Origin: Sulfitobacter undariae
GTDB taxonomy: Bacteria > Pseudomonadota > Alphaproteobacteria > Rhodobacterales > Rhodobacteraceae
DNA length: 64,000 nucleotides
Assembly (NCBI RefSeq): GCF_014196805.1
Contig: NZ_JACIEI010000001.1
Location: 372,001 to 436,000, forward strand
Reading direction: 5' to 3'
Positions 33,406 to 40,429 of this stretch are shown here, piece after piece. A program made the position numbers and the translations under genes. A model generated the notes under the pieces. It was not told the origin of the DNA and did not search any database. It was given only the letters and a program-made list of their open reading frames with translations. How positions within the stretch are numbered: position 1 is the first letter of the stretch; each line of letters starts with the position of its first letter.

Positions 33406-33783
33406 CTAGCGGCCAGATGTTTCTGTGAAATCGAGGGATTGTTGGCATGAAAATGCGCGGAAGGGGTGGAACTTATGGGGGGGGCAAGCCGTGCACAGGA
33501 GGGCGGAGTTAAACAAATTCATCGGTAACCTTTTCGGTATGGCTCACTTAGCATAACGCTCTATTGTGAGAACCTCAAAGCTGGTTTTGGGACTTGCATG
33601 AATTGGACCAGAGGGGGCGCGGTTGAGCGCAACTGCTGCACGGCGAAAGGTTCGCTGGAAATCAGCGTGGGCCAAAAAGGTAAGGGTGAAGAGGCCACAC
33701 TCAATCATGACAGGCGCTTTACACACCACTTGCATAACAAAGCCGCAGCAGGTTTTTCTGGCGTTTGGTTTTAAACCTAAAAG
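33406..33783. other. Intergenic stretch without a supported gene
   Basis: Short frames exist on both strands, but none has a ribosome site or recognisable content. It holds the promoter region of the EEP/cls pair (- strand). No EcfG-type promoter was found here, unlike the neighbouring gaps. Confidence 0.5.
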
Positions 33784-33810
33784 CGCTCCGGCCCTTTCGA
33801 TGCCGGAGCG
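33784..33810 (-). terminator. Rho-independent terminator of the OmpA-family gene
   Basis: CGCTCCGGC (33784-33792) pairs with GCCGGAGCG (33802-33810), a 9-bp stem. On the - strand it is followed by CTTTTAGG, and it lies 25 bp beyond the OmpA stop. Confidence 0.8.
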
Positions 33811-33834
33811 TTATTGTTCAATAGATTTAGCGAC

Positions 33835-35640
33835 TTAGTTGGAGGTTGAACGCAGTAGGTTTGTGATGTTGCGCACAACTGCGCGGCGATTGGCTTGCTC
33901 CGCAGAGGTTGTTTGAACTTTCAACGCGCTTTCGCCGTAACCCTGCGTGACCAAATTTTCTGGGGGTACATCAAAGTACTCGGTCAGCGCCAAAGCAACT
34001 GTTTCTGCACGGCGGTCAGACAATGCAAGATTGTAGGTCGCATCACCCACCGCGTCTGTGTGCCCCTCGATCAGGAATACGGTGCGCGGGTCGTCGGCGA
34101 TCAAATCGCGCAATGTGTTGCCTACACGCGCCAGACTACGCGCTTGTTCGGGTGCGATAGCGGCAGATCCTGTGGCAAAGCGGGCTGCATCCAGTTCGAT
34201 CGGGGCAGCAAGAGCACGGACTTCGCTGATTTCACGCACTTGGCGTAAAGAAAAGCTGCGCGCCTGATCGCGGTCTTGCTCGGCAATCAACGCTGCGCGC
34301 AACTCTGCTTCGCTGCGTTCCTGAGCCGCAAAAGAGCGTTCGACTACGGGCGGTAATTCCGTGACCACAACTTCGCGCTCTTCCGCAAGGTCATCAAACA
34401 GGATTGTTTCGTCGCCATTTGCGTTTACGCTGATCCGGCGCAGCACGGTGCCGTCGCTGCCCTGAACGGTAATGATCCGGCTGCCGTTATTTTTTTCTAC
34501 CGTTTGACGGGTTGAGCCATCGCTGAAGCGTTCGGTTTTCACCGCGTCCCCCGGGCGACGTAAAAGGGCTTCGTCGTCTTTCAGAACGCGCAGGTCGCCG
34601 CCTTCGTCTTGCACGACAATGCGGTCACCAGAATTGCTGACGACTTTGTCACCGTTTTTCAAAACAGTACCCACGACTGCGGCGCCGAGGCCTAACAATA
34701 GGGCTTTTTCCAGATTACTCAGGCCATCGTCATCCTTTGCTTTGGCGTCACCGATGACCGAGGTCGCAAAGTCTTCATCAGACTTGCGGGTGTCCTCGGC
34801 TGTAACTTCTTCCGTGATCACTTCACCCGCGGGCTCTTGCTCCATCGCTTCGCGGGCGGCCTCGCGCTCTGCTTGTCGTTCGGCGCGGCGTGCCTCTTGG
34901 CGCTCGGCCTTGCGCTTTGCGGCGGCTTCTTCGTCAACTGGGGCATCAGCGGCTTTGTCATTGGCGGGCGGGGTGACAGATGCAGTCGGGGCTGTTTGTG
35001 TGGCGGGCGCAGTTTGGGCCTCGGCGGGGGTGTTGTCACCTTCCACAGAAGGGGCCTGAGCCTCAGCAGAAGGCTCGGGCTGCGCCTCTTTTTCTGCTTT
35101 ATTGGTCTGCAATTCCTTCAGCTGCTTTTCGAGTTCCGCCGCATCGGTCGGAAGCTCTGCGTCAGGTTCCGCAGGGGCTGGGTTCTGATCTGAGGTGCCT
35201 TGTTTTTCTTCCTTGGCAGGCTCCGCAGGGGCGGGGGCAGTTTCTGGCTGTTCTTTGTCCGTGTCTTTCTCTTGCGCCTGTGTTTCAGGCGTGTCGGATG
35301 CGCTTTGCTCAGTTACTTGTTTTTCGTCTTGCACCGGTTCGGCTTGAGCGGGCTCAGTTTGTGCCTCTTGTGCCAAATTTTCGAGATTTTTTTCGGTGGC
35401 GGTTGCAGCCTCTTCTACTGCTTCGCTCACCGGATCACGCGCCTCTACCGCTTGCAATTCTTGCGCATTTTGAATCAGGACGCCGCCCTCTAGGGTACAA
35501 GGGAAGGTTTCTTGCTCACCTGTGGCGGCGCAGGCGGCGGCTTCGGCGGATTGGGCCTGTGCGAAGGCGGGAGTCATGCCGGGCGCGACAAGGGCCATGC
35601 AAAGAGTGAGTGATGTGGTGGATTGAAGGAGGCTTTTCAT
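33835..35640 (-). CDS. OmpA-family protein with long disordered acidic/Ala-Pro region
   Basis: This is a 601-aa secreted protein: a signal peptide (about 27 residues, PAFAQA), then a low-complexity Glu/Ala/Pro/Gln-rich region (about 60-240), and a highly charged helical stretch rich in Ala/Glu/Arg (about 240-265). A short hydrophobic segment LEKALLLGLGAAVVGTVL follows, then a beta-repeat region (about 320-400) and a C-terminal OmpA domain (about 480-595). The OmpA peptidoglycan-binding motif is VFLIEGHTDAVGDATYNLAL with LSDRRAETVALALTEYF. It probably links the envelope to peptidoglycan. An EcfG-like promoter lies about 50 bp upstream (35689-35714), suggesting stress control. Confidence 0.88.
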   Translation of the reverse strand: MKSLLQSTTSLTLCMALVAPGMTPAFAQAQSAEAAACAATGEQETFPCTLEGGVLIQNAQELQAVEARDPVSEAVEEAATATEKNLENLAQEAQTEPAQAEPVQDEKQVTEQSASDTPETQAQEKDTDKEQPETAPAPAEPAKEEKQGTSDQNPAPAEPDAELPTDAAELEKQLKELQTNKAEKEAQPEPSAEAQAPSVEGDNTPAEAQTAPATQTAPTASVTPPANDKAADAPVDEEAAAKRKAERQEARRAERQAEREAAREAMEQEPAGEVITEEVTAEDTRKSDEDFATSVIGDAKAKDDDGLSNLEKALLLGLGAAVVGTVLKNGDKVVSNSGDRIVVQDEGGDLRVLKDDEALLRRPGDAVKTERFSDGSTRQTVEKNNGSRIITVQGSDGTVLRRISVNANGDETILFDDLAEEREVVVTELPPVVERSFAAQERSEAELRAALIAEQDRDQARSFSLRQVREISEVRALAAPIELDAARFATGSAAIAPEQARSLARVGNTLRDLIADDPRTVFLIEGHTDAVGDATYNLALSDRRAETVALALTEYFDVPPENLVTQGYGESALKVQTTSAEQANRRAVVRNITNLLRSTSN

Positions 35641-35688
35641 CGAAAAATTCCAATCTGTTTTATTCCGTGTGAAACGTGTTGAAACAGT

Positions 35689-35714
35689 AACGCTAAGTTC
35701 GCCAGGTTGGTTCC
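35689..35714 (-). promoter_or_regulatory. EcfG-type general-stress promoter upstream of the OmpA gene
   Basis: On the - strand the site reads GGAAC (35714-35710), 17 bases, CGTT (35692-35689), matching the alphaproteobacterial general-stress sigma consensus GGAAC-N16/17-CGTT. It is about 50 bp from the OmpA start codon. Confidence 0.7.
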
Positions 35715-35787
35715 GCTATCTAAAGCCAGATTGGTAAGACCAGCCGATCTTTGCCGATTAGCGGTGGTGGAGGGGCGATACGCCAAA

Positions 35788-35810
35788 GCCGCCCCCGATG
35801 CGGGAGCGGC
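35788..35810 (-). terminator. Probable terminator after the 23-aa peptide gene
   Basis: GCCGCCCCC (35788-35796) pairs with GGGAGCGGC (35802-35810; one G-T pair) over a 5-nt loop. On the - strand it is followed by TTTGG. It lies about 30 bp past the small-peptide stop and separates that operon from the OmpA promoter. Confidence 0.6.
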
Positions 35811-35839
35811 CATTATTTGTTGCTATCTTTTGCGGGGCT

Positions 35840-35911
35840 TTAGGTCAGTAGGGCCAAAAGGATGATGATCCAGATTGGTACGCCAATTAGCCAAAGTAAA
35901 ATTGATCCCAT
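35840..35911 (-). CDS. Tiny 23-aa single-span membrane peptide
   Basis: ATG 35911 has a perfect AAGGAGG ribosome site seven bases upstream. The frame encodes MGSILLWLIGVPIWIIILL plus ALLT and stops at TAA. The product is one hydrophobic helix with a GVP kink and no charged residues, typical of the small stress-related membrane peptides that automatic gene callers miss. It is 12 bp downstream of the 223-aa membrane protein gene and probably in the same operon, downstream of the EcfG-like promoter at 36761-36785. Function unknown. Confidence 0.75.
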   Translation of the reverse strand: MGSILLWLIGVPIWIIILLALLT

Positions 35912-35923
35912 CGGTTTTCCTCC

Positions 35924-36595
35924 TTATGTCCAACGGCCAAAGCGGTTAAATACGCGGCCTTCGTCACGGTGTTGACCACCCACACCTGCTGCCCAATATG
36001 CGCCTGCTCCGGCAATCATAAGGGATGCGGCGAGCACAAAAGCGGCAACAACAGAGAGCTTGCGAGCGGCTTCGGCGGCGGCTTTCGCTTCGGCTTCGGT
36101 CACATTTGCAGCCGTGGCGTTCGCTGCTTCGGTGCCCGTAGCTTGATCCGCGACGGTTGCCACAGCAGAGACCGTTTCAGTGGTGGCTTGAACAGCGGTG
36201 TCAGCGCCTGCGCCGAATATGAAAACGCCCAGCAGGATCGCAGCGCCCCAGACGGCAAGGCCGTGGATACCATCGCGAATGGCGACTTCGTCAGCCGTGG
36301 CAGCGTCAATGCGCCGCCGCATACGGCCTGCAATATAGCCCCCTGCCATGAAGCTGGAGATGGTCGTCCACAGCATCCATGTGCCGACTGCAATCAATGC
36401 GGCCATTGCAGACCCATCGCCTTCATAGGGTGAGGCAAGTGAAAGGCCGATTGCTGCGCCAAATGTAGTGAAAACAAATGCAATAGCTGAGGCGACAACT
36501 GCACCGGCAAGGATGGCCGACCAGTCAACATAGCTTCCCTCATGTGCTAGCGCGGGGGCGGACTTTTGGGTTAGAGTTTCTGTTCGTTCGGACAT
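35924..36595 (-). CDS. Conserved alphaproteobacterial membrane protein, unknown function
   Basis: This is a 223-aa protein with about four transmembrane segments (SYVDWSAILAGAVVASAIAF; ALIAVGTWMLWTTISSFMAG; GLAVWGAAILLGVFIFGAGA; LSVVAAFVLAASLMIAGAGA). A Gly-rich loop and the RMRRRIDAATADEVAIRDGI cytoplasmic stretch separate the second and third. An Ala/Glu-rich segment (about 140-175) precedes the last helix. Similar roseobacter and rhizobial proteins are annotated only as hypothetical or PhnA-like, and I would not assign a function. It is flanked by two tiny membrane peptide genes and lies downstream of an EcfG-like promoter, which suggests a role in envelope stress. Confidence 0.8.
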   Translation of the reverse strand: MSERTETLTQKSAPALAHEGSYVDWSAILAGAVVASAIAFVFTTFGAAIGLSLASPYEGDGSAMAALIAVGTWMLWTTISSFMAGGYIAGRMRRRIDAATADEVAIRDGIHGLAVWGAAILLGVFIFGAGADTAVQATTETVSAVATVADQATGTEAANATAANVTEAEAKAAAEAARKLSVVAAFVLAASLMIAGAGAYWAAGVGGQHRDEGRVFNRFGRWT

Positions 36596-36628
36596 TCGTT
36601 TTTCCTTTCTTAAGAAATGAGAGAGGGC

Positions 36629-36703
36629 TCAGCCAAGGCCGATGAGGGACAATACTGCCATGACAACAACAACGAGTCCGACGAGGTAGATTATTCCGTG
36701 CAT
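36629..36703 (-). CDS. Tiny 24-aa single-span membrane peptide
   Basis: ATG 36703 is preceded by CAGGAG at good spacing. The frame encodes MHGIIYLVGLVVVVMAVLSL plus IGLG, and ends with TGA. The peptide is a single hydrophobic helix. It lies about 57 bp downstream of a perfect EcfG-type promoter and is the first gene before the 223-aa membrane protein. Function unknown. Confidence 0.75.
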   Translation of the reverse strand: MHGIIYLVGLVVVVMAVLSLIGLG

Positions 36704-36760
36704 GCTTGTTCTCCTGAATTTGGGTGTCACTTTGAGTAACGTTTCTGTGTCTGGGAAAAG

Positions 36761-36785
36761 AACGCAGGACATGCCGAAAGGTTCC
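36761..36785 (-). promoter_or_regulatory. Perfect EcfG-type general-stress promoter upstream of the 24-aa peptide operon
   Basis: On the - strand the site reads GGAAC (36785-36781), 16 bases, CGTT (36764-36761), an exact match to GGAAC-N16/17-CGTT. The distance to the 24-aa peptide ATG is about 57 bp. Confidence 0.75.
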
Positions 36786-37017
36786 GCAAAACGGAATTGA
36801 CAGAGCATCTGGGGGTGGGTCAGGTCAGGAGTATTGAGCAGAGTGGTCGGGCAGCCCGATGATCCGTGATCAAAAGGTCAACAAGAGTCTCAGATGCAGT
36901 ATTAACTCTCATTTATTCCTAAGTTACGGATAAAATGCACACCACGCAGCACTTGCTTTTTGTTTCCTGTGTTTGATGCGGGTGGCGGAAAATACGGCTC
37001 ACCGACACCCCATGTTG

Positions 37018-37043
37018 GGAACCAATCAGGTGGCACAGGGGTT
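37018..37043 (+). promoter_or_regulatory. EcfG-like promoter upstream of the PLD-domain gene
   Basis: GGAAC (37018-37022), 17 bases, then GGTT (37040-37043). The -35 is perfect and the -10 differs at one base from CGTT. It is about 36 bp from the start codon. The surrounding gap (36786-37079) has no supported gene. Confidence 0.5.
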
Positions 37044-37079
37044 TTGGTGCATAAACGGTAAAGACAGGATGGGTTAGCA

Positions 37080-38618
37080 ATGAATGTGACAAGTGATACA
37101 ACCGTGCCAAAGGCGGATTTTTTTAAACCTGATGTGAATTGCTGGCGGGTGGAAACAGCCGATAAATTCTCTTTTATCATCGACGGGGCTGACTATTTCG
37201 CCAGCCTGCGCAAAATCATTTCCAACTGTGAAAAACAGTTGATGCTGATTGGTTGGGATTTTGATCTCGAAATAGAAATGCTGCCGGGTGAAAGTGATGA
37301 AAACGGCTGTGTCGCGGACGGGCTTCCCAACAAATTGGGTCCATTTCTTGAGGCCGTTGTCGCGCGGTCGCCCCAGTTGCAGGTGTATCTGCTCAAGTGG
37401 AACGGTGCCGTTGTGGTCGCGCCGGGCAGGATTGTTCCGTCCGTTGCGCTGAGCATGTTTGGCAGTGATCGCATCCATTTTGCGTTGGACGGACACCATC
37501 CATTTGGTGCTTGCCACCACCAGAAAATCGTTGTTGCGGACGACACTTTTGCATTTTGCGGTGGGATTGATGCGACCGAAAACAGGTGGGATACATCGGA
37601 ACATCTGCCAGATGATCCGCGGCGTGTTTGCAAAGATGGATCACTGGCGCAACCTTGGCACGATGCCACCTCTGCTATGACTGGGCCTGCTGCATCTGCA
37701 TTGTCAGAGCTGTCGCGCTTGCGGTGGCAACGTGCGACGGGTGAAACACTGGAACGGCCCTCAACGGCTGGAACGGCCCTATGGCCCGAGGAACTGGAGG
37801 TGCAAGCGCATGATGTAAAGATCGCAATCGCACGGACTGAACCGCCGTATGATGGAGCGCCGCTGATCAACGAGATCGAGCGCCTCTACCTAGACAGTAT
37901 CGAAGCCGCAAACGATGTGATCTATCTGGAATCCCAATACTTCACGGCGCAAACCATTTGTGACGCTTTGCAAAAACGGTTGGAGGAGGAAAACGGGCCG
38001 GAGGTTGTCATCATTAATCCAAAGTCGGCACAATCGGATTTCGAAGACGACGCGATGCATGTATTGCGCAACCGAATGATCGAGCAGTTGCGCGAGGTCG
38101 ATCATGAGAACAGGTTCCGCATTTATTATCCCGTGAATACAGCCGAAGAGCCTATTTATGTGCACGCCAAAATCATGATAGTGGACACATCCATCATACG
38201 TTTGGGATCAAGCAATCTAAACGACCGCTCCATGGGTTTTGACACGGAGTGTGATGTTGCGTTGACCGACGCGGATAGTCTTATCGCGGAAACCCGCGCA
38301 AAGCTGGTATCCGAACATCTCGGTGTCACACCTCAGGTTTTTTCGGAAACGTTTGCGCGCGAGCGGTCTTTGATTGCGACGATTAGCGCATTGAGCACTG
38401 GTAAGATGCGGGGATTACGCAAATTGCGGCGCCGTCGTGAGAACTGGAGAGGGTTGTTACTGGCCAGAACGCGCTTGATGGACAAAAGGTATCGTCATGA
38501 TGACGACACATCCGCAGGCAATGGCATCCGACCGCGCCATTTGGCAGTGATCGGGGCTGGCGCAATGATCGGGTATATTGGTTTCATGGCTTGGCGTTGG
38601 TTCGAGGGCAATCACTGA
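37080..38618 (+). CDS. Phospholipase D-domain protein with C-terminal membrane anchor
   Basis: This 512-aa PLD-superfamily enzyme has two HKD motifs: HHQKIVVADDTFAFCGGIDA (about residue 142) and HAKIMIVDTSIIRLGSSNLN (about 362). There is no N-terminal transmembrane pair as in cardiolipin synthases. Instead a single hydrophobic helix lies at the extreme C-terminus (HLAVIGAGAMIGYIGFMAWR), preceded by a basic region (KLRRRRENWRGLL). It may act on membrane phospholipids or transphosphatidylate alcohols. The EcfG-like promoter and neighbouring stress genes suggest membrane remodelling under stress. Confidence 0.88.
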   Translation: MNVTSDTTVPKADFFKPDVNCWRVETADKFSFIIDGADYFASLRKIISNCEKQLMLIGWDFDLEIEMLPGESDENGCVADGLPNKLGPFLEAVVARSPQLQVYLLKWNGAVVVAPGRIVPSVALSMFGSDRIHFALDGHHPFGACHHQKIVVADDTFAFCGGIDATENRWDTSEHLPDDPRRVCKDGSLAQPWHDATSAMTGPAASALSELSRLRWQRATGETLERPSTAGTALWPEELEVQAHDVKIAIARTEPPYDGAPLINEIERLYLDSIEAANDVIYLESQYFTAQTICDALQKRLEEENGPEVVIINPKSAQSDFEDDAMHVLRNRMIEQLREVDHENRFRIYYPVNTAEEPIYVHAKIMIVDTSIIRLGSSNLNDRSMGFDTECDVALTDADSLIAETRAKLVSEHLGVTPQVFSETFARERSLIATISALSTGKMRGLRKLRRRRENWRGLLLARTRLMDKRYRHDDDTSAGNGIRPRHLAVIGAGAMIGYIGFMAWRWFEGNH

Positions 38619-38777
38619 GGCTAACGTGTTTGTGGCTATGAGGGCAGGGGAACTCTACGGTTCTCTGCCGTCTGCTTGGATAGGTTCGACATCATGCCCG
38701 TTCCAGTGTGCTTCAACTCGCGCTTAGCGACCAATCCGAAAACGCCCGAGTCTTCCCATCCTTTGGAGTGGCGTAAA

Positions 38778-38802
38778 GGAACGAAATACGGGTTTGAGTG
38801 TT
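38778..38802 (+). promoter_or_regulatory. EcfG-like promoter in the gap before the ExoD-like gene
   Basis: GGAAC (38778-38782) is followed after 17 bases by GTT (38800-38802; TGTT with N16). It lies 28 bp before a possible small frame (38831) and about 170 bp before the ExoD-like gene. The 351-bp gap 38619-38969 has no other supported gene. Confidence 0.5.
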
Positions 38803-38830
38803 GATAAAAAGCTATAATTTGAGGTTTTAA

Positions 38831-38908
38831 ATGAACAGGGCAGCTTGGGTGATGAGAATTGCCCTCATAGGTGCTGTTGACGTAGCTTCTTTTCAGGGTG
38901 AAATGTGA
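38831..38908 (+). CDS. Possible 25-aa small protein
   Basis: ATG 38831 follows GAGG at 38821-38824 and encodes MNRAAWVMRIALIGAVDVAS plus FQGEM, with a hydrophobic centre. It starts 28 bp after the EcfG-like site. There is no homology evidence; it may be chance. Confidence 0.25.
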   Translation: MNRAAWVMRIALIGAVDVASFQGEM

Positions 38909-38969
38909 AAAAATAAAGCGACAGGCGCATTTCACCAAACGTCTGTAGAATTGGCGCAGGAGGCTTGAG

Positions 38970-39560
38970 ATGAGCACTGATCGGACACACGCTTTGAGCG
39001 AAGTGCTCAATCAACTAGAAACCGCCGCCGATGGCGATCACATCAAGGTTAAGGAATTGATCGAGTGCTTGGGACATAACTCATTTGGGTCAATCATGTT
39101 AGTGTTCTCGTTAATCTGCACATCACCCGCAAGCGCAATCCCCGGTGTCACTACACTGGTTGCGGTCATCGTATTTATGTTGACGCTGCAAATGATCATG
39201 GGGCGTGATGCATTGTGGCTTCCGGCCATTGTGACCGACCGCAATTTATCCAGCGCCAAGCTCCAACAGGGGATTAACTGGCTGCGTAAACCAGTGAGGT
39301 TTGTTGAAAGGTTTTTGAAAGTACGCCTAACGTTCGTCTTTCACCGCCCCCTTTTTTGGGTGCCCCTTTTCTTGATCTTGTTTTTAACATTGTTCATGCC
39401 GTTTATGGAAGTTGTGCCAGCATCGGGCTCTATCGCCTCTGCTCTGATTGCGACCTTCGCCGCAGGGCTGCTAACACGCGACGGCGCGTTGGTCTTGTTG
39501 TCAATGGCCGCGCTTGTGAGCGTACCGTTTGCGATCTGGCAATTGGGATTTGGTGGATGA
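38970..39560 (+). CDS. exoD: ExoD-family exopolysaccharide-synthesis membrane protein
   Basis: This is a 196-aa membrane protein from ATG 38970 (GGAGG upstream). The N-terminus reads LSEVLNQLETAADGDHIKVK then LIECLGHNSFGSIMLVFSL, the ExoD signature, followed by hydrophobic segments TSPASAIPGVTTLVAVIVFM, LFWVPLFLILFLTLFMPFME and GALVLLSMAALVSVPFAIWQ. The loop ITAN-like phrase is ITVTDRN-type, here AIVTDRNLSSAKLQQGINWL. ExoD was described as needed for exopolysaccharide production and alkaline tolerance in Sinorhizobium, but its mechanism is unknown. Its location among EcfG-like promoters fits a stress role. Confidence 0.85.
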   Translation: MSTDRTHALSEVLNQLETAADGDHIKVKELIECLGHNSFGSIMLVFSLICTSPASAIPGVTTLVAVIVFMLTLQMIMGRDALWLPAIVTDRNLSSAKLQQGINWLRKPVRFVERFLKVRLTFVFHRPLFWVPLFLILFLTLFMPFMEVVPASGSIASALIATFAAGLLTRDGALVLLSMAALVSVPFAIWQLGFGG

Positions 39561-39889
39561 TCCCAATCACTTAGGTTTGTCCGCTGCCCGACAGTGCATT
39601 GAAAAGCAATGGCACGAGAGGGGCGCTCGGCATCTAACTGGCGCGACGTGTATTTGGCATCAAACAGATGGCACTGCTACAGCGCTGTTGAGGCATCCAA
39701 TTGTGCGGCACTTCTGTCTTGTGACTCCAGAGTGCTGTTCTCTGCATCCAGTGCAGATGAGTTCAAGCAGCTCTAGAGCTGATGCTCTGCTTGGAAAGTA
39801 AACAGGAAACCGGGCAGCCAAGCGGCCCCAACCCAGCGAACTGTTGATCAGTGTTTGTGCCAAACCGCCCGAGAACGGGTTTCTATTAT
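39561..39889. other. Gap without a supported gene between ExoD and the IS remnant
   Basis: No frame has a ribosome site or recognisable content. The stretch next to the transposase remnant shows no further transposase similarity after its NTD motif, so the element appears cut off by recombination here. Confidence 0.5.
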
Positions 39890-40240
39890 ATGACTATCCG
39901 TGTTCACCATTTCTGGCTTCCCATATTTGGCAATCGTTTCCTCCAGCTCCTCAACATAGAAACTGGCATCTAGCGTATTTGAAAGCCGTCAGGACAGCAC
40001 CTTGCGGGTGGCCCAACCCATAATTACCGCCAAGTAAAGGAAGCCGTTTTTGACAGGTATGTAGGTAATGCCGCAACATCCACTGCTCGGCAGGGTCATA
40101 CGTAGTATGATCTCGAGAAGGGAACCTGATTGGGGCGCGCGATCGCCAGCTTTCTCAACAGAAAGGGATAGATCCGATGTTGAGGGTGCTTTTTGATGGT
40201 GTTGGGATACTCCTTAGTACGCTGTAGCACGCTGTCCAAA
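39890..40240 (-). pseudogene. Decayed IS3-family transposase OrfB fragment
   Basis: Reading the - strand gives typical IS3 OrfB text in pieces: KKHPQHRIYPFLLRKLAIAR then PNQV (about 40200-40123), a roughly 40-bp foreign insert with a stop, then ITYIPVKNGFLYLAVIMGWA and TRKVLS. A TGA follows where Trp is expected, then RLSNTLDAS, FYVEELEETIAKYGKPE and NTD (about 39895). The frame changes across the insert and the text is lost after NTD. Both a frameshift and an in-frame stop make it non-functional. It lies directly upstream of the reductive dehalogenase gene. Confidence 0.85.
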
Positions 40241-40429
40241 TTTGTCGGACCGCCTCCCTTGGGTCATGGTGCATGGCAATCTGCTTTTTCGGGTGACCTA
40301 CAGGGGGGAGTGTACTAGCTTTGCGGAGGTCCAAAACAATGGGTGGCATGCGTGAAAGTCTTTTCAAATAAAAATAGGCGACTGCATTTGGGGAGCTATC
40401 CCTGCGAGTTGCTGGCACGTCAAAGCAGC

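Noticed and set aside
33544-33838. Frames of 63 aa (-) and 71 aa (+) in the gap before the OmpA terminator
   Set aside because: They overlap each other, have no ribosome sites, and the + frame runs through the OmpA terminator stem.
38636-39010. 124-aa frame on the - strand opposite the ExoD promoter region
   Set aside because: It overlaps the ExoD start and the EcfG-like promoter, has an irregular composition and no recognisable domain.
39660-39863. 67-aa frame (-) that might be a transposase tail
   Set aside because: No IS3 signatures continue past the NTD motif, so it cannot be tied to the element.
40155-40418. 87-aa frame on the - strand overlapping the 5' end of the dehalogenase
   Set aside because: It is out of frame with the transposase remnant and shows no family similarity.
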